Shown: positions 12,929-24,502 of the stretch, one piece after another | Numbering within the stretch: position 1 is the first letter of the stretch | How the letters are laid out: the number at the start of each line of letters is the position of its first letter | Source of the DNA: Stratiolaelaps scimitus | Taxonomy: Eukaryota > Arthropoda > Arachnida > Mesostigmata > Laelapidae | Length of the DNA: 64,000 bases | Assembly: GCA_019614645.1 (NCBI GenBank) | Contig: JABWDB010000001.1 | Coordinates: forward strand, 21,679,501 to 21,743,500 | Direction of reading: 5' to 3' | Made by a program: the position numbers and the translations under genes | The notes under the pieces: generated by a model | What the model was told of the DNA's origin: nothing | What the model saw: only the letters and a program-made list of their open reading frames with translations | The model's database searches: none

Positions 12929-13371
12929 ATGTATTATCCTGCAAATTGCAATGCCACGCGGGTATTATTCGATTCAATCACGCGACATTGAGTAGGTGGA
13001 CAGTAGAAAGGAGCAGTGCACAATCCAGGTGGGATCTTGTTGTTGCTGCTCTTGTTATTGCCGCCGTCGTCGTCGTTTTGGCGCTAAATGTCGATGTTGT
13101 CGTTTGTACCCCTGTTCTGTTGGCTGACAATGCCTAGGGTGTCCTCCACTGCCGCATGGACATCCGCTACAGCGCTATAGACGGCACCACCTTCCACACC
13201 TCGACAGCCGGGTTGCTGTCGCTCCAATACGACAGGTAGCTATCTTCAAGTTGGCGAGTTTCACCACAAGACGCGTTTACTGTCTGTCGCGGTCGTCCCG
13301 GCCACCGGTCGTTCGGCTGAGCTCGGAGCGCGCGGGCTGCTCAGAGACCCTCGCTCTGTACGATCCGGCGA

Positions 13372-13774
13372 GTGATCTGCGAGCGCCGCTTTCCTTCTGC
13401 ACGCCGTCCTCGGTACCGGATCGGCGTGCGTGCGTCCGCTGTGTTTACTCTAGGCGTTCCCTCTCTCACCTCCTTCCCGTTACCCTTTCCAGCAAACGCC
13501 CTTGCCACCCTGATAGCGGCGGCGGCGGTGACGGCAATGACGACGGCGGCCATTCGGTGCCTCTGCTGCTGTCGACTGACGAAGAAGAAGAAACGCCGAG
13601 GATGGGTTAGGCCAAAGGGGCAAAATCGTCTGTCTATGACAGCCAGGAAACCAGTCCCCGTACGCGGTCAAGATACGATGACCCAACGGCACGGGACAGT
13701 AGCGCTAACACGACGAGTGAAACACGTCGAGCGACTCACCGACGGTCATCAGTGGATCAGATCAGGTCCACACG
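13372..13774 (+). CDS. Possible first exon with strong splice donor (partly or wholly 5' UTR)
   Basis: A GC-rich plus-strand segment ends at CACACG/GTGAGT, one of the best donors in the window. One frame is open through most of it and encodes an alanine-rich stretch, a CLCCCRL cysteine run, a lysine cluster (TKKKKRR) and a basic tail. Its reading frame is not distinctive, and the opposite strand is also open in places, so the segment could equally be a non-coding leader exon. The left boundary is the first in-frame start of the open frame and is arbitrary. No domain is recognised and no downstream partner exon is identified. Confidence 0.3.
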
Positions 13775-15749
13775 GTGAGTGATCAGATGAGAAAAATTGT
13801 ACGCGTAAGACAGACAACGAGCATGACTGTATAACAGCAGTAGCTCAGTGGTACAAAAGCAGATCAATACACAGCAATGAGAAACAAGCAAATAACAACA
13901 GCGCTTGCCAGGCTACCGCATCGACTCGTAGACTTCTCGGTCCTATCTCAGTCGATCGCATTCAGAGTGCCGCGAGTACTCTAGCGGCTATACTAGTTGC
14001 TGGTGCTAAAGTGGCGGCGATGGTGGCTGCCTCAATTTTGGGCCACAATTGGGTGTGCGCCGGCTGTGATGGGTCTCTCCCTTCCTCACAAGCTCTCCCT
14101 TTCTGACTCACTGACGATTCGGCTGTCGCTCAAGCGACATCTTATTGACGTCGCGTTGTTATCGATGGATGGCGTTGTGCTGACGGCACTGCTGATGGTG
14201 GGCGGTATTGTCACTCACGGTGTGGTAGCCATCGTCGTCAGGTCGATCCTCCAAAAATAGTCGGAACAAACAAACAGTGCACACAGACCACTTGCTACGT
14301 CTCGCCTCCATCTTCAACACGTCTACACACATTCGACCAGTACGATAACTACTGCTAATAATATCACTAGACTATTGTGACTGCGACGGCCGCGAGCTCG
14401 ACGAGTCCCTGTCGCTAGAAAGTAAGGAAGCAAGACCTCGTAGTCTGGTGGTCCGGGCGGTGCGTCCCCCGTCCCGCAGATAGACAGAATGAACTATACT
14501 ATAATAGCTGGCCAGGCCCATGGCACGAGCAGCGACAGGACGCACCATGATATGGGCTTGTCTGGGGAGTCTTGCAAGCCCCAACTGCTTTTGCGAAGCA
14601 AAAGTTCTCCAGGGTGAAGTGAGGCTGTAGTCCCTGAATAACTACTGCTGCCTGTTGGGGAAACAAATCATGGTGTCTTACGCGTCGGCCAGTGCCACCG
14701 CGACATGTAGCTATTTCGTGTGATCATGTCACCCCAAACAATCGATAGGCCGAGACAACGCCGTCTCCCCCGAAGCGCATCATCATCATCATCAGCAGTA
14801 GCAGCTAGGAATGACCGGCTTGCTGGCTTTCCGCTGTCGCGGACAGCGGCTAATAAATGAGCTCAAGGTCGCCGAATGAAGCGGCGCCATTAACAACAGT
14901 AACACCTATAGAAACAGCAGACGCTGGAACAGCAAGAGAAGCATCCGTGGCATCATCCGAGGCAAACCGAAACGACCATCGTTCAATGGCTTCCGATTGA
15001 TTGGTAGACACCGCAATAACAGCGACAAGCACGGCCACCTATAAATCACTATCATCATCCTCATCAACACCACCAGCAGCAGCAGCAGCAGCAACGAGAA
15101 AAATAGCAACAAAATCAACTACGAAAATGGCAATGGATGACATCGCAGACAAATGCGCTAGGTAATACCACCGACAATTGGAGTTCGTAGAATTACTGGA
15201 CAGTGTGGACAGCTCAGCCGTAGACTAATTTTTCGCACTCGGCACAGGCTGCGGAGCGGCACTGAGTCAATCGCTTTATTTGTATTGTTGCCGTTGTTGA
15301 CAACAACAACAACAACTGTAATTTAGAGATACCGGGTAAAGATCGTGCTACTCATTCTAATATCTCTCTTTCTCTTTCTCTCTGATTCTCTTCCGCTCTG
15401 GATAGCGCGAAACGTAGTGGACTTGACCGCATAGGCAAAAAGACTCTAACCGGTTTATGATTTAATCTGAATTGATTCTTCCTCACCGTATTCTTCCTCA
15501 ACCGGTCGCAATAGACATTCTCAACCGGTTACCTCGGAAATGTCGATTGGTGGTTAGAAAGTCTCGAGAGTAACTATAATGTATACGTTTAATCTCTCAT
15601 TGTCCATCTGTTAGTATTCAAGAGTGCGATGGTAACGCCTATGTTTTAATATATGCACCTAGAATCCACTAAAACTTATTCTCGCTGTTGCTAACTGAAG
15701 GCTGACTACGCCCACGGCCTAGCTAGGTGCTCTGTACGTTCCATGTCGA
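13775..15749. other. GC- and triplet-rich non-coding DNA
   Basis: If the donor at 13775 is used, this would be intron. It contains CAG/CAA and ATC triplet runs (around 14775 and 15050-15090) and a CTTT/CT-rich tract near 15360. Open frames at 13997-14260 and 14850-15118 show no recognisable domain. Nothing else is supported. Confidence 0.4.
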
Positions 15750-15981
15750 CTCAACTCTTATGCAATTACTGGTAGCCGACGTATCAATCCGTTGTCAGAA
15801 AAAGGTTACTCTACAGAGACAGCATTGTGGGCGGTTCTAAATGAGGTCAAGGGAAATCGCAAGGTCTCTCTTCGACCGCGCTAAGGCCTTCGATAAATTA
15901 CATCGAGACCACGAAATTGTCACCTTATATAGCTACTTAATTTGTATTGTCTCGTCTGGACTTTTCAGACCCATGCTGTGA
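15750..15981 (+). mobile_element. Non-LTR retrotransposon reverse-transcriptase fragment (frameshifted)
   Basis: Two overlapping plus frames carry adjacent parts of one RT domain. The first (from 15750, stop TAA at 15882) reads SEKGYSTETALWAVLNEV, matching the RT segment in which STETAL precedes the palm. The second (ATG 15841, stop TGA at 15979-15981) reads LFDRAKAFDKLHRD, the RT motif A region with its catalytic aspartate. The switch falls near 15870, so one frameshift broke the copy. Neither the YADD motif nor an endonuclease is readable nearby. This is a short dead fragment of a CR1/Jockey-like LINE. Confidence 0.85.
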
Positions 15982-18900
15982 ATTATCCAGATTATCTCTA
16001 CGGATAGATCAGGCTGAGCAGATTTCGGTGTTCGTTTCATTGCCAATGGTTATATAATATAAAAAGACATTGGCTAGAGTACTCTAGCTAAATTATCGCC
16101 TTGTTTTCTCATCCTCAGCCCACTTGTTAGATATCGAACTTATGTTTGACGTCAGACCTCCACCCCAGACCTCAACGTTCTGTATCATCCTTCACCGCAT
16201 TCTTATAATGCGCCCAATTACAAAAACAATGCCCTAGGTCTAATGTCCTATTGGTCATTTGTGTCTACCTCCCGGTTTAGGAACTAATCTAGAGCGCTAA
16301 TTTGGATTATTCACTGTGTGTTCGAAGTGAATCATGACCAGGTGATTTTCGTAGCCAACTTCAACGGCAAAGCGCTGGTTTATAAATATCCTATCATATG
16401 GAGCTCATAATCATTGCTTGAGCTGGCAAGACTTTAGTAATCGAGCATCGTTTTCAAGACAATTAGTCCCCTGTCATACTATTTGCCTATGTTTCATTTG
16501 TTTTCTCCGCCCATTTTGCGAGAGTATTACATTGTTGTATTACACAATTTTCCAACTATTTATGATTCAACAACACATACAGATGTCTACTGTAAACGTT
16601 CGACATATAAATCGTGCTGCACAGATATAACAGGGGGGGCACTGACTTTCCGTCCATGACTAGTTGAATCGATCTCATAGACTATCAATACAACGGGCAG
16701 CGAGATGTCTAACACGAAATGATGACGATACAGATGACGGCCACCTCAATGGCTGTGCCTTTGTCCATTCGACGTCCGAAGTCTGCAGGAAGCGAATGCA
16801 ACAGTTTGACCAGGGTAAATCGACAGAGGGACCTTTGAGCAGCGGGTTACCGACAAGCAGCCAGCTACCGTTCGTCGATGGCTGGCCCATAGCCTCATGG
16901 ATCCTTCACGGACTCCCCTTCCCCTTCCGTGAGGTCTCTTGACTGATGCCGAATCTCGGCACAAGGATCGAGGACGCCGCATTTGCCGCTACGTGTACAA
17001 GTTATTGGAAATCGATACTGATTGGCCGTGGTAAATAGCGTGGCCTCGTTCTGCCGTACCGTCACCCAGTCGTATACGCGCACTTGCACACCAATATACA
17101 CACACTCACAGAAATGCATACCTATGCTACCCGGCGTGCACATAGACAGTTGTACGTCAAGAAGGAGACCACCAAGCTGTCGCATAATGTACTCCACGAA
17201 GACGCAGTCGCTTAGTATTGCCACCGTTCGGCAGCTGCGGCGGAGGGCGTACGAAAAAACGTTGAGAAAACCGCCGAAAGATAACATCAGTATAGTATGC
17301 GAGATTACCTGCTAATATCGCATAGCAATTGGTTAGGGATTCAAACAAACTCTCCTTTCCTGTGACATCGTTCCTCTCACGCTAATCAGGTGCCTGTTGG
17401 GATTCCTTGGCGTCGACTGTGAACAGCCCGTGAGCCGTTCTGCCATCAAGTTACACGATAATAGTAATAATAGTCTTATGGTCTTAAATTAAGCCAATAA
17501 TGCTACGAAAATAACATGCTCTATAAGACCATATCCCTTCGTCAAAGCGATTATGTCTATTCTAATTTACATGAATATCCGTAGGGCTCGTGGATAATGT
17601 AGAAGATTGCAGTTTTTAAAACGTAAGCTTACAATTTCCATAATTGTACGTCAACCTTAATGTGGGTGTCTTTGGCATCGTTTTTTTTAACATTTGCGGT
17701 TTATTTCCGGAACTGCAATTTTACAATGCTTATGTTCTCGACTAAAAAAATAGGGTAAAAGTAAGAGTGTATTATCACCAAATTGTTCATGCAATTACGA
17801 TTTCACAATTATAAGTTAGAGCAAGATATACGCTAGATCGAACACGAAGCAGACTAAGTGACAATATACATAGATGTCTACATCTTGGCTCTTTTTCTCA
17901 TACCAACAGGGAAACTCTCGAACAGCAGATCGCCAATTCATTGTAGCGACAAACGATTTTCGCAGACGCAAAGTACCTCGAACGTTAAATGTAAGCTGAG
18001 CGTCAGCCGGGAAAATTCGCTTGGATACTGTTGGATAATGTTATGCTTGTTTTAACTGTACCATTGTTACTGTGGCTGTCCATTAATACTAAATGCATGA
18101 CAGTATGCCAACAATATTTGTTGGTTACTAGAGAGCTCAAGATCTATCTGACCTGTTGTTTCGCAGAGATTACGCAAACAAGCAAGAAATGTGTTCCTTG
18201 GATAGTTTTTAGGAAGGGCCGCCAGTTAGAACAGAATCAGGTTTTCATCAGTATGTCCGCTCCATATCGCGACCATGGGGGTAAGTGTGGGAGCTGGGTC
18301 AGAGTGGAGGAACAGTGATTGCTCTTACTAGGGACTAAGCTGCACCTAGCTGCAGTTAAATGATTCGCCTCGACTGCTCTAAGAGTGTAGGGTGTTTCCG
18401 AAGTGTATTTTTGCTTGCTTGTTGGTGTGCTTGGGTGTAGTCGGGTGGGGTTGCGGCTGCTGTGGCAAAGATGAACAACTCTGCGTGGGTAACGACGGAC
18501 TTACAAGCGTCGTTGTAGGTTTTCCTTGGTGGGAAGACCCTTTATTGCATTCTTTAATAAAGGACTACTGCATATCATAGATTATAGAGTCCGTAATTTC
18601 ACACCAGGCAACATCTCGGGACAGTTAACCAGAACCCAGAGGTAAATATCAGTTGCAATCACGTATATGTTATGTGTATCATTAATTGCGCATTTCTTCT
18701 ATAACGAAGTGCTGCAATTGTCTCCCAAGTAACCATCTGATCTAACTAAAAATTCCACTGTAACTAAAACTATGACTAGTTCAGGTTTTTTCATTTATAA
18801 AAGCGAAGAATTCTCCATACAAGTGGTGATTTACGCTTTCAGATTTGCCCACTGCATTTGGAAGGAATACAAAACCTGCCCTCAAGGTGGTCGCCTCAAA

Positions 18901-19375
18901 CTCCACAAAGAGCATGAAGAAAAGACTCCCCAGAACTGGGCCCTAGGGACAGCTAGAAGTTACTCTCCCTGTCCTGAAGGAACCCCTGTGTATCCTTACC
19001 AAAGAGGTACCGTCCGAAAAGAAGTCTGATATCCAATTTACAAATGTCGGACCTCGGCGGACAGCAGGAGTTCGTGAAGCATGGTCTCGCACGTACTCTT
19101 AAAGTCAGTGTAGATGACACTGGGAACTGGGGAAGTGGGACCTCCTTGTTCTAGATATTATATATAGGAATATACAGAGGAGGGTATTCTTAAATATATT
19201 TCACGTTTAGCTGGTACAATTGTCGCCCGCTATAATAAGTGTTAAGGACGTCAATGACTTCACCTACATTTATCCTGATGGCAATCGAGGTCACAAAGTG
19301 TAACGCAAGGTCCGTCGTCGAGCGACCCTTCTAATGCTCAAATTGCTTATGTGAAAGTAGGCCTTTTTTTCTGCA
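15982..19375. other. Unassigned DNA with one SINE 3' fragment
   Basis: No supported gene. Open frames at 16664-17315 overlap on both strands and lack motifs. The frame at 18772-19029 lies just upstream of the LINE relic and might be its older 5' part, but I could not match it to any RT or endonuclease segment. A family B SINE tail lies at 17968-18018. Confidence 0.5.
17968..18018 (+). mobile_element. SINE family B, 3' domain fragment
   Basis: Contains GAACGTTAAATG followed by GCTGAGCGTCAGCCGGGAAAAT-like sequence, the shared 3' domain of the copies at 39724, 42888, 56403 and 61805. The tRNA-like head is not recognisable here. Confidence 0.55.
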
Positions 19376-20126
19376 TTGTGCAGAATGTCTTACATAAGTA
19401 TTATTACAATCCGTTCCATGACCATACAGGATAGGATGGTTAAAGAGACTGGTCTCTGGTTAACAAGCGCAGATCTGCAGCCTGGAATTTGCTGCGCGCC
19501 TGTCCAGACGTTCTACCAACGGTATGAAGTGCTCTACAACCCTGCCACCAAGCGTGCTTTAGACCGAAGTAGTGTCGTAGCCGAAGCTTATGGCAGGTTC
19601 CGTCCTATCTGTGCCACCACAGTTTTGTATAAGCTATATGAATCTTTCTGGCTACAGAAGGCCAAGACATGTGTTCGGGACCAGGGTCTCCTTCAAGACC
19701 CTTAGGTTGGATTTAGAAGAGGCGAAGGTACTTTTGAACCGGCATGGTCAATCAATATGCCTTGTTTATAGTCACCCTCGATACGGTTTCAGCTCACTGC
19801 TCGGTAAGGACGCACCTGCTCCTTCGAAGGTTTGCGTACCTAAATTTTATTGTTTGTTTCTGTGTGTGTGTGTAAAGCATAATATATCACCTCCCTCCTG
19901 CCGGTTCGACCGGGGATGACTCCAGTGAATGCTATTCTCGCCGCTTCCCTTCAATTTCATTATGTCTGATATTCCGGCGGCCCTAAATGCTCACGGAGCA
20001 ATGCTGATTATCCCCAATAGTTCGGCGCTTGATCTGCGCCTCGTCCTTTGGTCTCACCTCGAAGGCGGTCCCACATTAATGAGGCTCTCGACTGCTGAGT
20101 GTCATTTCTTACGTGTTTGCCTATGA
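19376..20126 (+). mobile_element. Non-LTR retrotransposon reverse-transcriptase relic
   Basis: One plus frame to the TAG at 19703 contains YGRFRPICATTVLYKLYE, matching the RT fingers motif in which YRPICLL and a KLxE helix follow each other. After the in-frame TAG the same frame continues VGFRRGEGTFEPAW, the GFRxGxST motif. A later frame (19929-20126) reads SPLPFNFIMSDIP, the motif B region of the palm, and then LDLRLVLWSHLEGGP where a YADD-containing strand belongs; the YADD itself is lost. Stops, a frame change and a GT-rich insertion near 19.86 kb show a dead copy. Neither a complete endonuclease nor a 3' tail is visible. The fragment has the same orientation as the one at 15.8 kb. Confidence 0.88.
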
Positions 20127-22066
20127 CTGCTACGCTCTACTAAGCGTCAGGTCGTTTAAGGCTCGCAAAAGTTACGCCTATAAGGGACAGACAAATGCTG
20201 TTGGCCTGTTTGTTTAAAGTGAGTGTTGTGTGCTCTACGCTAAACCGCAGATATACGATCCTTTAGAGACGATCCTCGTCTCCTGTGGCCTGACAGTTCT
20301 AGCTGTTTACTGAGTATAAGATCGAACCAGGTTACTAGAACTACTGGTTAAACGAGGTCTCGACGGGTTGGAATTGCAACAGAAAGCTGAGTTATTTCGT
20401 TTCGCTGTAGATTCGTTTGCTACTGGCATAAGGCAGAAAGTGAGGACTGGCTACATCCTGGCGGCGATTACACATAGCTCTCGATATGTGGTGCTGCTGG
20501 TGTGGCCTGTTTGGCGTTACTGGCAGGTGACTGATGGGCGGTCCGCCTTCCCGACGATTTGTCCGTCCTGGGGCTCCACGTCTCCTTGGGTATACATTCT
20601 TTCCGTTTGCCACGGTGGTTATTTTTTGGGACTGGCGAATTACGTTGACGCTGCTGGCGGGGAAGAACGGACCAGACAATACTCTCAGAGAATACTTCTT
20701 CTTCAAACTCCGCTCGGGTTGGGCGGCCTTTTGGCAAACGGGTGTACGTGGCTTGGGTCCTGACCACGCAGGCATTATAGGCTGAGTGAGATGGCGGACG
20801 GGTGGGCCCAGGAGGCTCTCAAATATCGCTTGTCAGAAACGAGCCTGCCACAATGGCTTGGGATTATTTGACGCACAATCATAATCAATATCAGACATAA
20901 AATAAATATATATTCTGAGTGCGATTTGTGGGCATTTACGAGATGACTGCCTGAAGAAATTGATAAAAAAAAATACTGCCTGACTCTCCGTTGTCTGTTG
21001 GATTGCCCGCTGTCGTATCTTTGGCCAAATAGACCCCCTCCCCAAGTGAGTGGTACACTGATGACAAAGCTCATTGGGGGGCCCAGTGCAATGCTAGCTA
21101 GAAGAGTATTATTTTAGCAAGCGCGAGAACGGTTCTCACGAGGCAAGCACTCGGGATTCTGTGGGGAGCGAAGTTCTGCTTTCCTTGGAAGCCCTTGTTG
21201 GAAGCTGCAGCTTCTCAATCTCGTGGGGTCCATGTGGCGCAGTTCTCCTCTCTATATGATCTGTATAGAGAAGGTTCGAACATGTACGATGTTTTGTTTG
21301 TTTAAAGCAGTAGTTATAGAGTGGCGCCCCCCGGTTGTCAGAGCCGACAGCCCATGGCTGTAGTTTCAATGGCTGTGTGGGCCAAACACAAAGCAAAACT
21401 TGACGCTCGGAAATTATTTTTTCTTAACTGTAACATTCGATATTACATATAATACCAATACTATCTTCTAAAAACGTCGAAATACAGCAAGATTCATTGG
21501 TATACTGTTGTTCATTTATGCATATGATCGTTAATGTGGGGTACCACGTCCCCCTTCCAGCTTCGAGGCAGCCGCAGAAGCAGCACCATACAACAATGTC
21601 CAGTGCAATATTTACCCAACGAAGCCTTCCTGTTATGCCTCTGGAGACGCCTCTGAATTCTTGACTCACACTTGCATAACCCGTTGAATAGCGACCACGT
21701 ATAAATATGGATGCTAATGAGTAGGATATTTTTGGACCCACGCTTAGCGGTAATGGAGCAATTCTAAATGTCGTCATTGATTGTTCGACATTTATAGTGT
21801 GAATGCTTTAACAGTGTCCCGCGTAAATATCAGGTGATATTGCTCAGGGACACAAAAACAAGCTCAAAAATATGTTCAGATCATTTAATGGGACTACATT
21901 GGCCTTTTATTATCGATGATGCTATGAACCGACAGCGATCGATACCGGTGCAGGAGCCTCACAATCAAACGAACGCCTCGTGCTCTTTTACGTTGTTCTT
22001 CGTTTGCTTGTTCTGTTGCTTGGATATAATATGGTCATGGCAGAACATGTATTTGATCATTTCCAG
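20127..22066. other. Unassigned DNA
   Basis: The plus frame 20368-20763 (131 codons) is hydrophobic and tryptophan-rich with no recognised motif, and the minus strand is open over the same bases (20392-20775), so neither is called. A minus frame at 21424-21777 is also open but unmatched. If the terminal exon at 22067 is real, the DNA just upstream is intron. Confidence 0.45.
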
Positions 22067-22229
22067 GTTTAACAAGAAATTACCCCATGGACCAACTCAC
22101 CATGAAACCGCTGACGAAACAGCTGAGCTACAGCGGATTGTTACGCTCCCTCCACTTCAGTCATTCGAACGGATCTTAGCCACTTCAAGCGCTTCCGGAA
22201 ACATTTCCAAATTTAGAAAAATCGAATGA
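22067..22229 (+). CDS. Candidate terminal coding exon, function unknown
   Basis: A pyrimidine-rich stretch ends in an ATTTCCAG acceptor at 22066. The following frame encodes about 54 hydrophilic residues and stops at TGA (22227-22229). Recognisable pieces are FNKKLPHGPTHHETADE, then AELQRIVTLPPLQSFE, then a Ser/Lys-rich tail ending FRKIE. Composition changes sharply from the hydrophobic, intron-like frame upstream to this charged tail. No AATAAA signal is seen in the next few hundred bases, which weakens the terminal-exon call. No domain is recognised, and the upstream exon was not found. Confidence 0.35.
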
Positions 22230-23239
22230 TTCCTTGCTTGGTAGTGGCGAAAGGCGATTGGTCTCTATCTCTATCTCTCTCTCTCTCCCTTTTTCTCTCT
22301 CTCAATATGAACATTCATCAAAGCTGGCGTGTGTCAACGGATACACAAGCCATTTATAACCAATATAAAGGCGATTACCGTAAGCGGGGAAGCGTAGCAC
22401 GGTCACGGTAAATGGCCAGCAGCGATAGTTCGATGGTAGTAGCGAGCCGGCCCCCCGAGAAGAGTATTCTAGTGTACGGGAAATCGATGGTGACCCTGCC
22501 GAGCGGAAGAGAAAAATCGAAGACTCACTCGAAGACGTAAATCGGAGTGAATCTCTGGACAGACTTGTCAACAACGATATGTCATTCACTGTTTGAATAC
22601 CTGAACAGCGTATGCACCGCGGTGCCGAGAGTTCGAATGTTGTCACTCGCTTGAAAATGGATCAATTGGCCTTTTCTGCTTCGGACACCATCTCGCTTCA
22701 TCACATTCGTCTGTATGTTCCCTGTCGTAGCCACCACTGCAGATAAGCAGCCGCTAGTCGCGAATTCGAAGCCCGGCTTCCTGCAACAAAATCAGGCAAT
22801 GCGTTGGGCATGTATCGCTTTGCGGCTTCTCTAGATTATCCCTCTCTCTCTCTCGCTTTCTCTTGGATGCAACAACAACAGCATCGTTTATGTTTACGCT
22901 CGCCGTGACGGCACTTCCCGCCTCTGTGTGATCCGAATCTCCTCATCATCATTATTATCAACACCATCGCAAGCATCAGCATCACGGCTATAATCTCTGA
23001 TGTGTTTGGCACGAGCCAGTTGCCGAAGGGCTGCTACCGAAAGGTACACCCATAACTATAATAATGCATATCATATCATACCTGCCCTCCTCCACCACGA
23101 CAAACATCGAAGCGAATGCTGGCTCTACCCAGTGAGCCGAATAGACTCCGACAAGTAGCGACAATTCGTCAGCGATGTGACGGTCCAACCGAGCCAATCA
23201 CCACTAGCCGTAGTAGTAACAGCAATAGTGGCCACTGTC
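22230..23239. other. Unassigned DNA with CT repeat
   Basis: Contains a CT-rich microsatellite and, near 22.76 kb, a short sequence with a B-box-like GTTCGAA-type core (GCGAATTCGAAGCCCGG) that may be a decayed tRNA-derived SINE. No gene is supported. Confidence 0.45.
22262..22303. repeat. (CT)n-rich microsatellite
   Basis: TCTCTATCTCTATCTCTCT-type run with a short CCCTTTTT interruption. Confidence 0.85.
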
Positions 23240-23509
23240 ATGAATCTGTGCAAATCTGCCATGGTTCCACTGCTGGCACTGTTGCTGCTGCTGCTGCCAG
23301 CCGCCGCCGCCGCCACCCATCGTTGTACCGATTCATTGGTCGTCTCGCTGATCTTGTGGTCTCTGTCTCTCTCTCTCTCTCCCTCTCTCTGGTTCTGTTC
23401 TGTAGGTTTCCGTTGCGTCGACGGCAACAATACGATGACAATGAATGTCGACTCGATCCAATCTGTGCGTGTTATTGATTTGCGCGATGCTACCACCCAA
23501 ACACAGTAG
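23240..23509 (+). CDS. Candidate secreted-protein ORF with signal peptide
   Basis: The ATG at 23240 opens a frame with a textbook signal peptide: MNLCKSAMVPLLALLLLLLP, then an alanine run and THRC. The frame continues through a CT microsatellite to a TAG at 23509. The pyrimidine tract at 23360-23405 ends TTCTGTAG, an excellent acceptor. The downstream part (FRCVDGNNTMTMNVDS) may therefore belong to a separate exon starting at 23406, with a small intron between. I see no strong donor after the signal peptide, so both a continuous ORF and a spliced version are open. The frame lies in a CTG/GCC-rich island, where leucine and alanine runs arise easily by chance. Confidence 0.3.
   Translation: MNLCKSAMVPLLALLLLLLPAAAAATHRCTDSLVVSLILWSLSLSLSPSLWFCSVGFRCVDGNNTMTMNVDSIQSVRVIDLRDATTQTQ
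23360..23390. repeat. (CT)n microsatellite
   Basis: CT run inside the open frame at 23240-23509. It may double as a polypyrimidine tract for the acceptor at 23405. Confidence 0.85.
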
Positions 23510-23741
23510 CCATGGTCGGTGTCGGAACTTGCTGCTGCGAGTGTTTTCATGCAGGCGCGCGCAATCCGCCCACACACTTTGTTCGTCTGACAGATTTCGA
23601 CTAGAGTGAATGTCGAGTGTGGCCAGAGTAGCAACTAATATCTATGACGATGCTTGGGTTGGCCTCACGATAGTGGCGGCGGCGGCAGCGAACAACAACG
23701 TGTGCTGTCATGATCCGCCGTCGCCTTCTGAGTGCGCTTTT

Positions 23742-23764
23742 GTGTGTGTGTGTGTGTGCGTGTG
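23742..23764. repeat. (GT)n microsatellite
   Basis: GT run with one GC interruption. Confidence 0.85.
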
Positions 23765-24470
23765 TATACATGCCCCTATAACAATGGACGATGAGACATC
23801 GTGGTCATCTCTAGCGACGGAAAACAAGCAACAGTGGCTGTCGCCTAACAGGCAGCATCCTCACAACGATAACTATCGATCGCTCCACCGACTCGAGATC
23901 GAGCGCGGACGCGAACTCCATCGTTAAACAGCACGAGGAATAGTAAATAGTTCGCCTTGTGTGCCCACTCCAAACAGTCACAGCTGATACTGTGCGCCTT
24001 CAACTTCCTGCAGAAAAAGGAGTCAGGCATCGTCGTGTTCGTTGCCCAAACCAAAATATGATCATAGATTGCGGTTTCTTGGTTGTTGATAGTCAATCAA
24101 GGTGCAAATCGAGAAATAAATTAATCTGGGCACTTCTGCGTTCAAATGGTAATGGTGATATGATGGCTATGCGCCGGGAAGATATATGCTACATTCTAGA
24201 TTAGTGTATTTATTTGAATGAGCTGACATCTTTCGGACCAGAGACCCCCTGGTGATGTTCCATTATTTCTATTGTGTAAATAGTTGAGGAAATTAAATTC
24301 TGTGAACTCGATCCATTAACTGACTGTACAATTCTACCAATGCGCTGTCAAAATGGCGTATCATATTAAAAGTGAGCGAAGTCATGCATTTGATTCGAGT
24401 TATAGTATTATAATATTGGCATTTGTAACGCCTTGTCTCGTCAAACAGATGAACGTCACTTATATATGTA

Positions 24471-24502
<32 letters not shown>

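Larger units (their letters stand above)
12079..13371. promoter_or_regulatory. Putative bidirectional promoter interval
   Basis: This interval separates the minus-strand first-exon candidate at 12078 from the plus-strand donor-bearing segment ending at 13774. It contains two long AT repeats and becomes GC-rich towards 13.0-13.4 kb. If both flanking candidates are real first exons, their promoters must lie here. I see no single convincing core promoter motif, so the call rests on arrangement only. Confidence 0.2.

Noticed and set aside
20368..20763. 131-codon plus ORF and its 127-codon antisense partner
   Set aside because: Both strands are open over the same bases, and neither shows a motif or a convincing splice pair.
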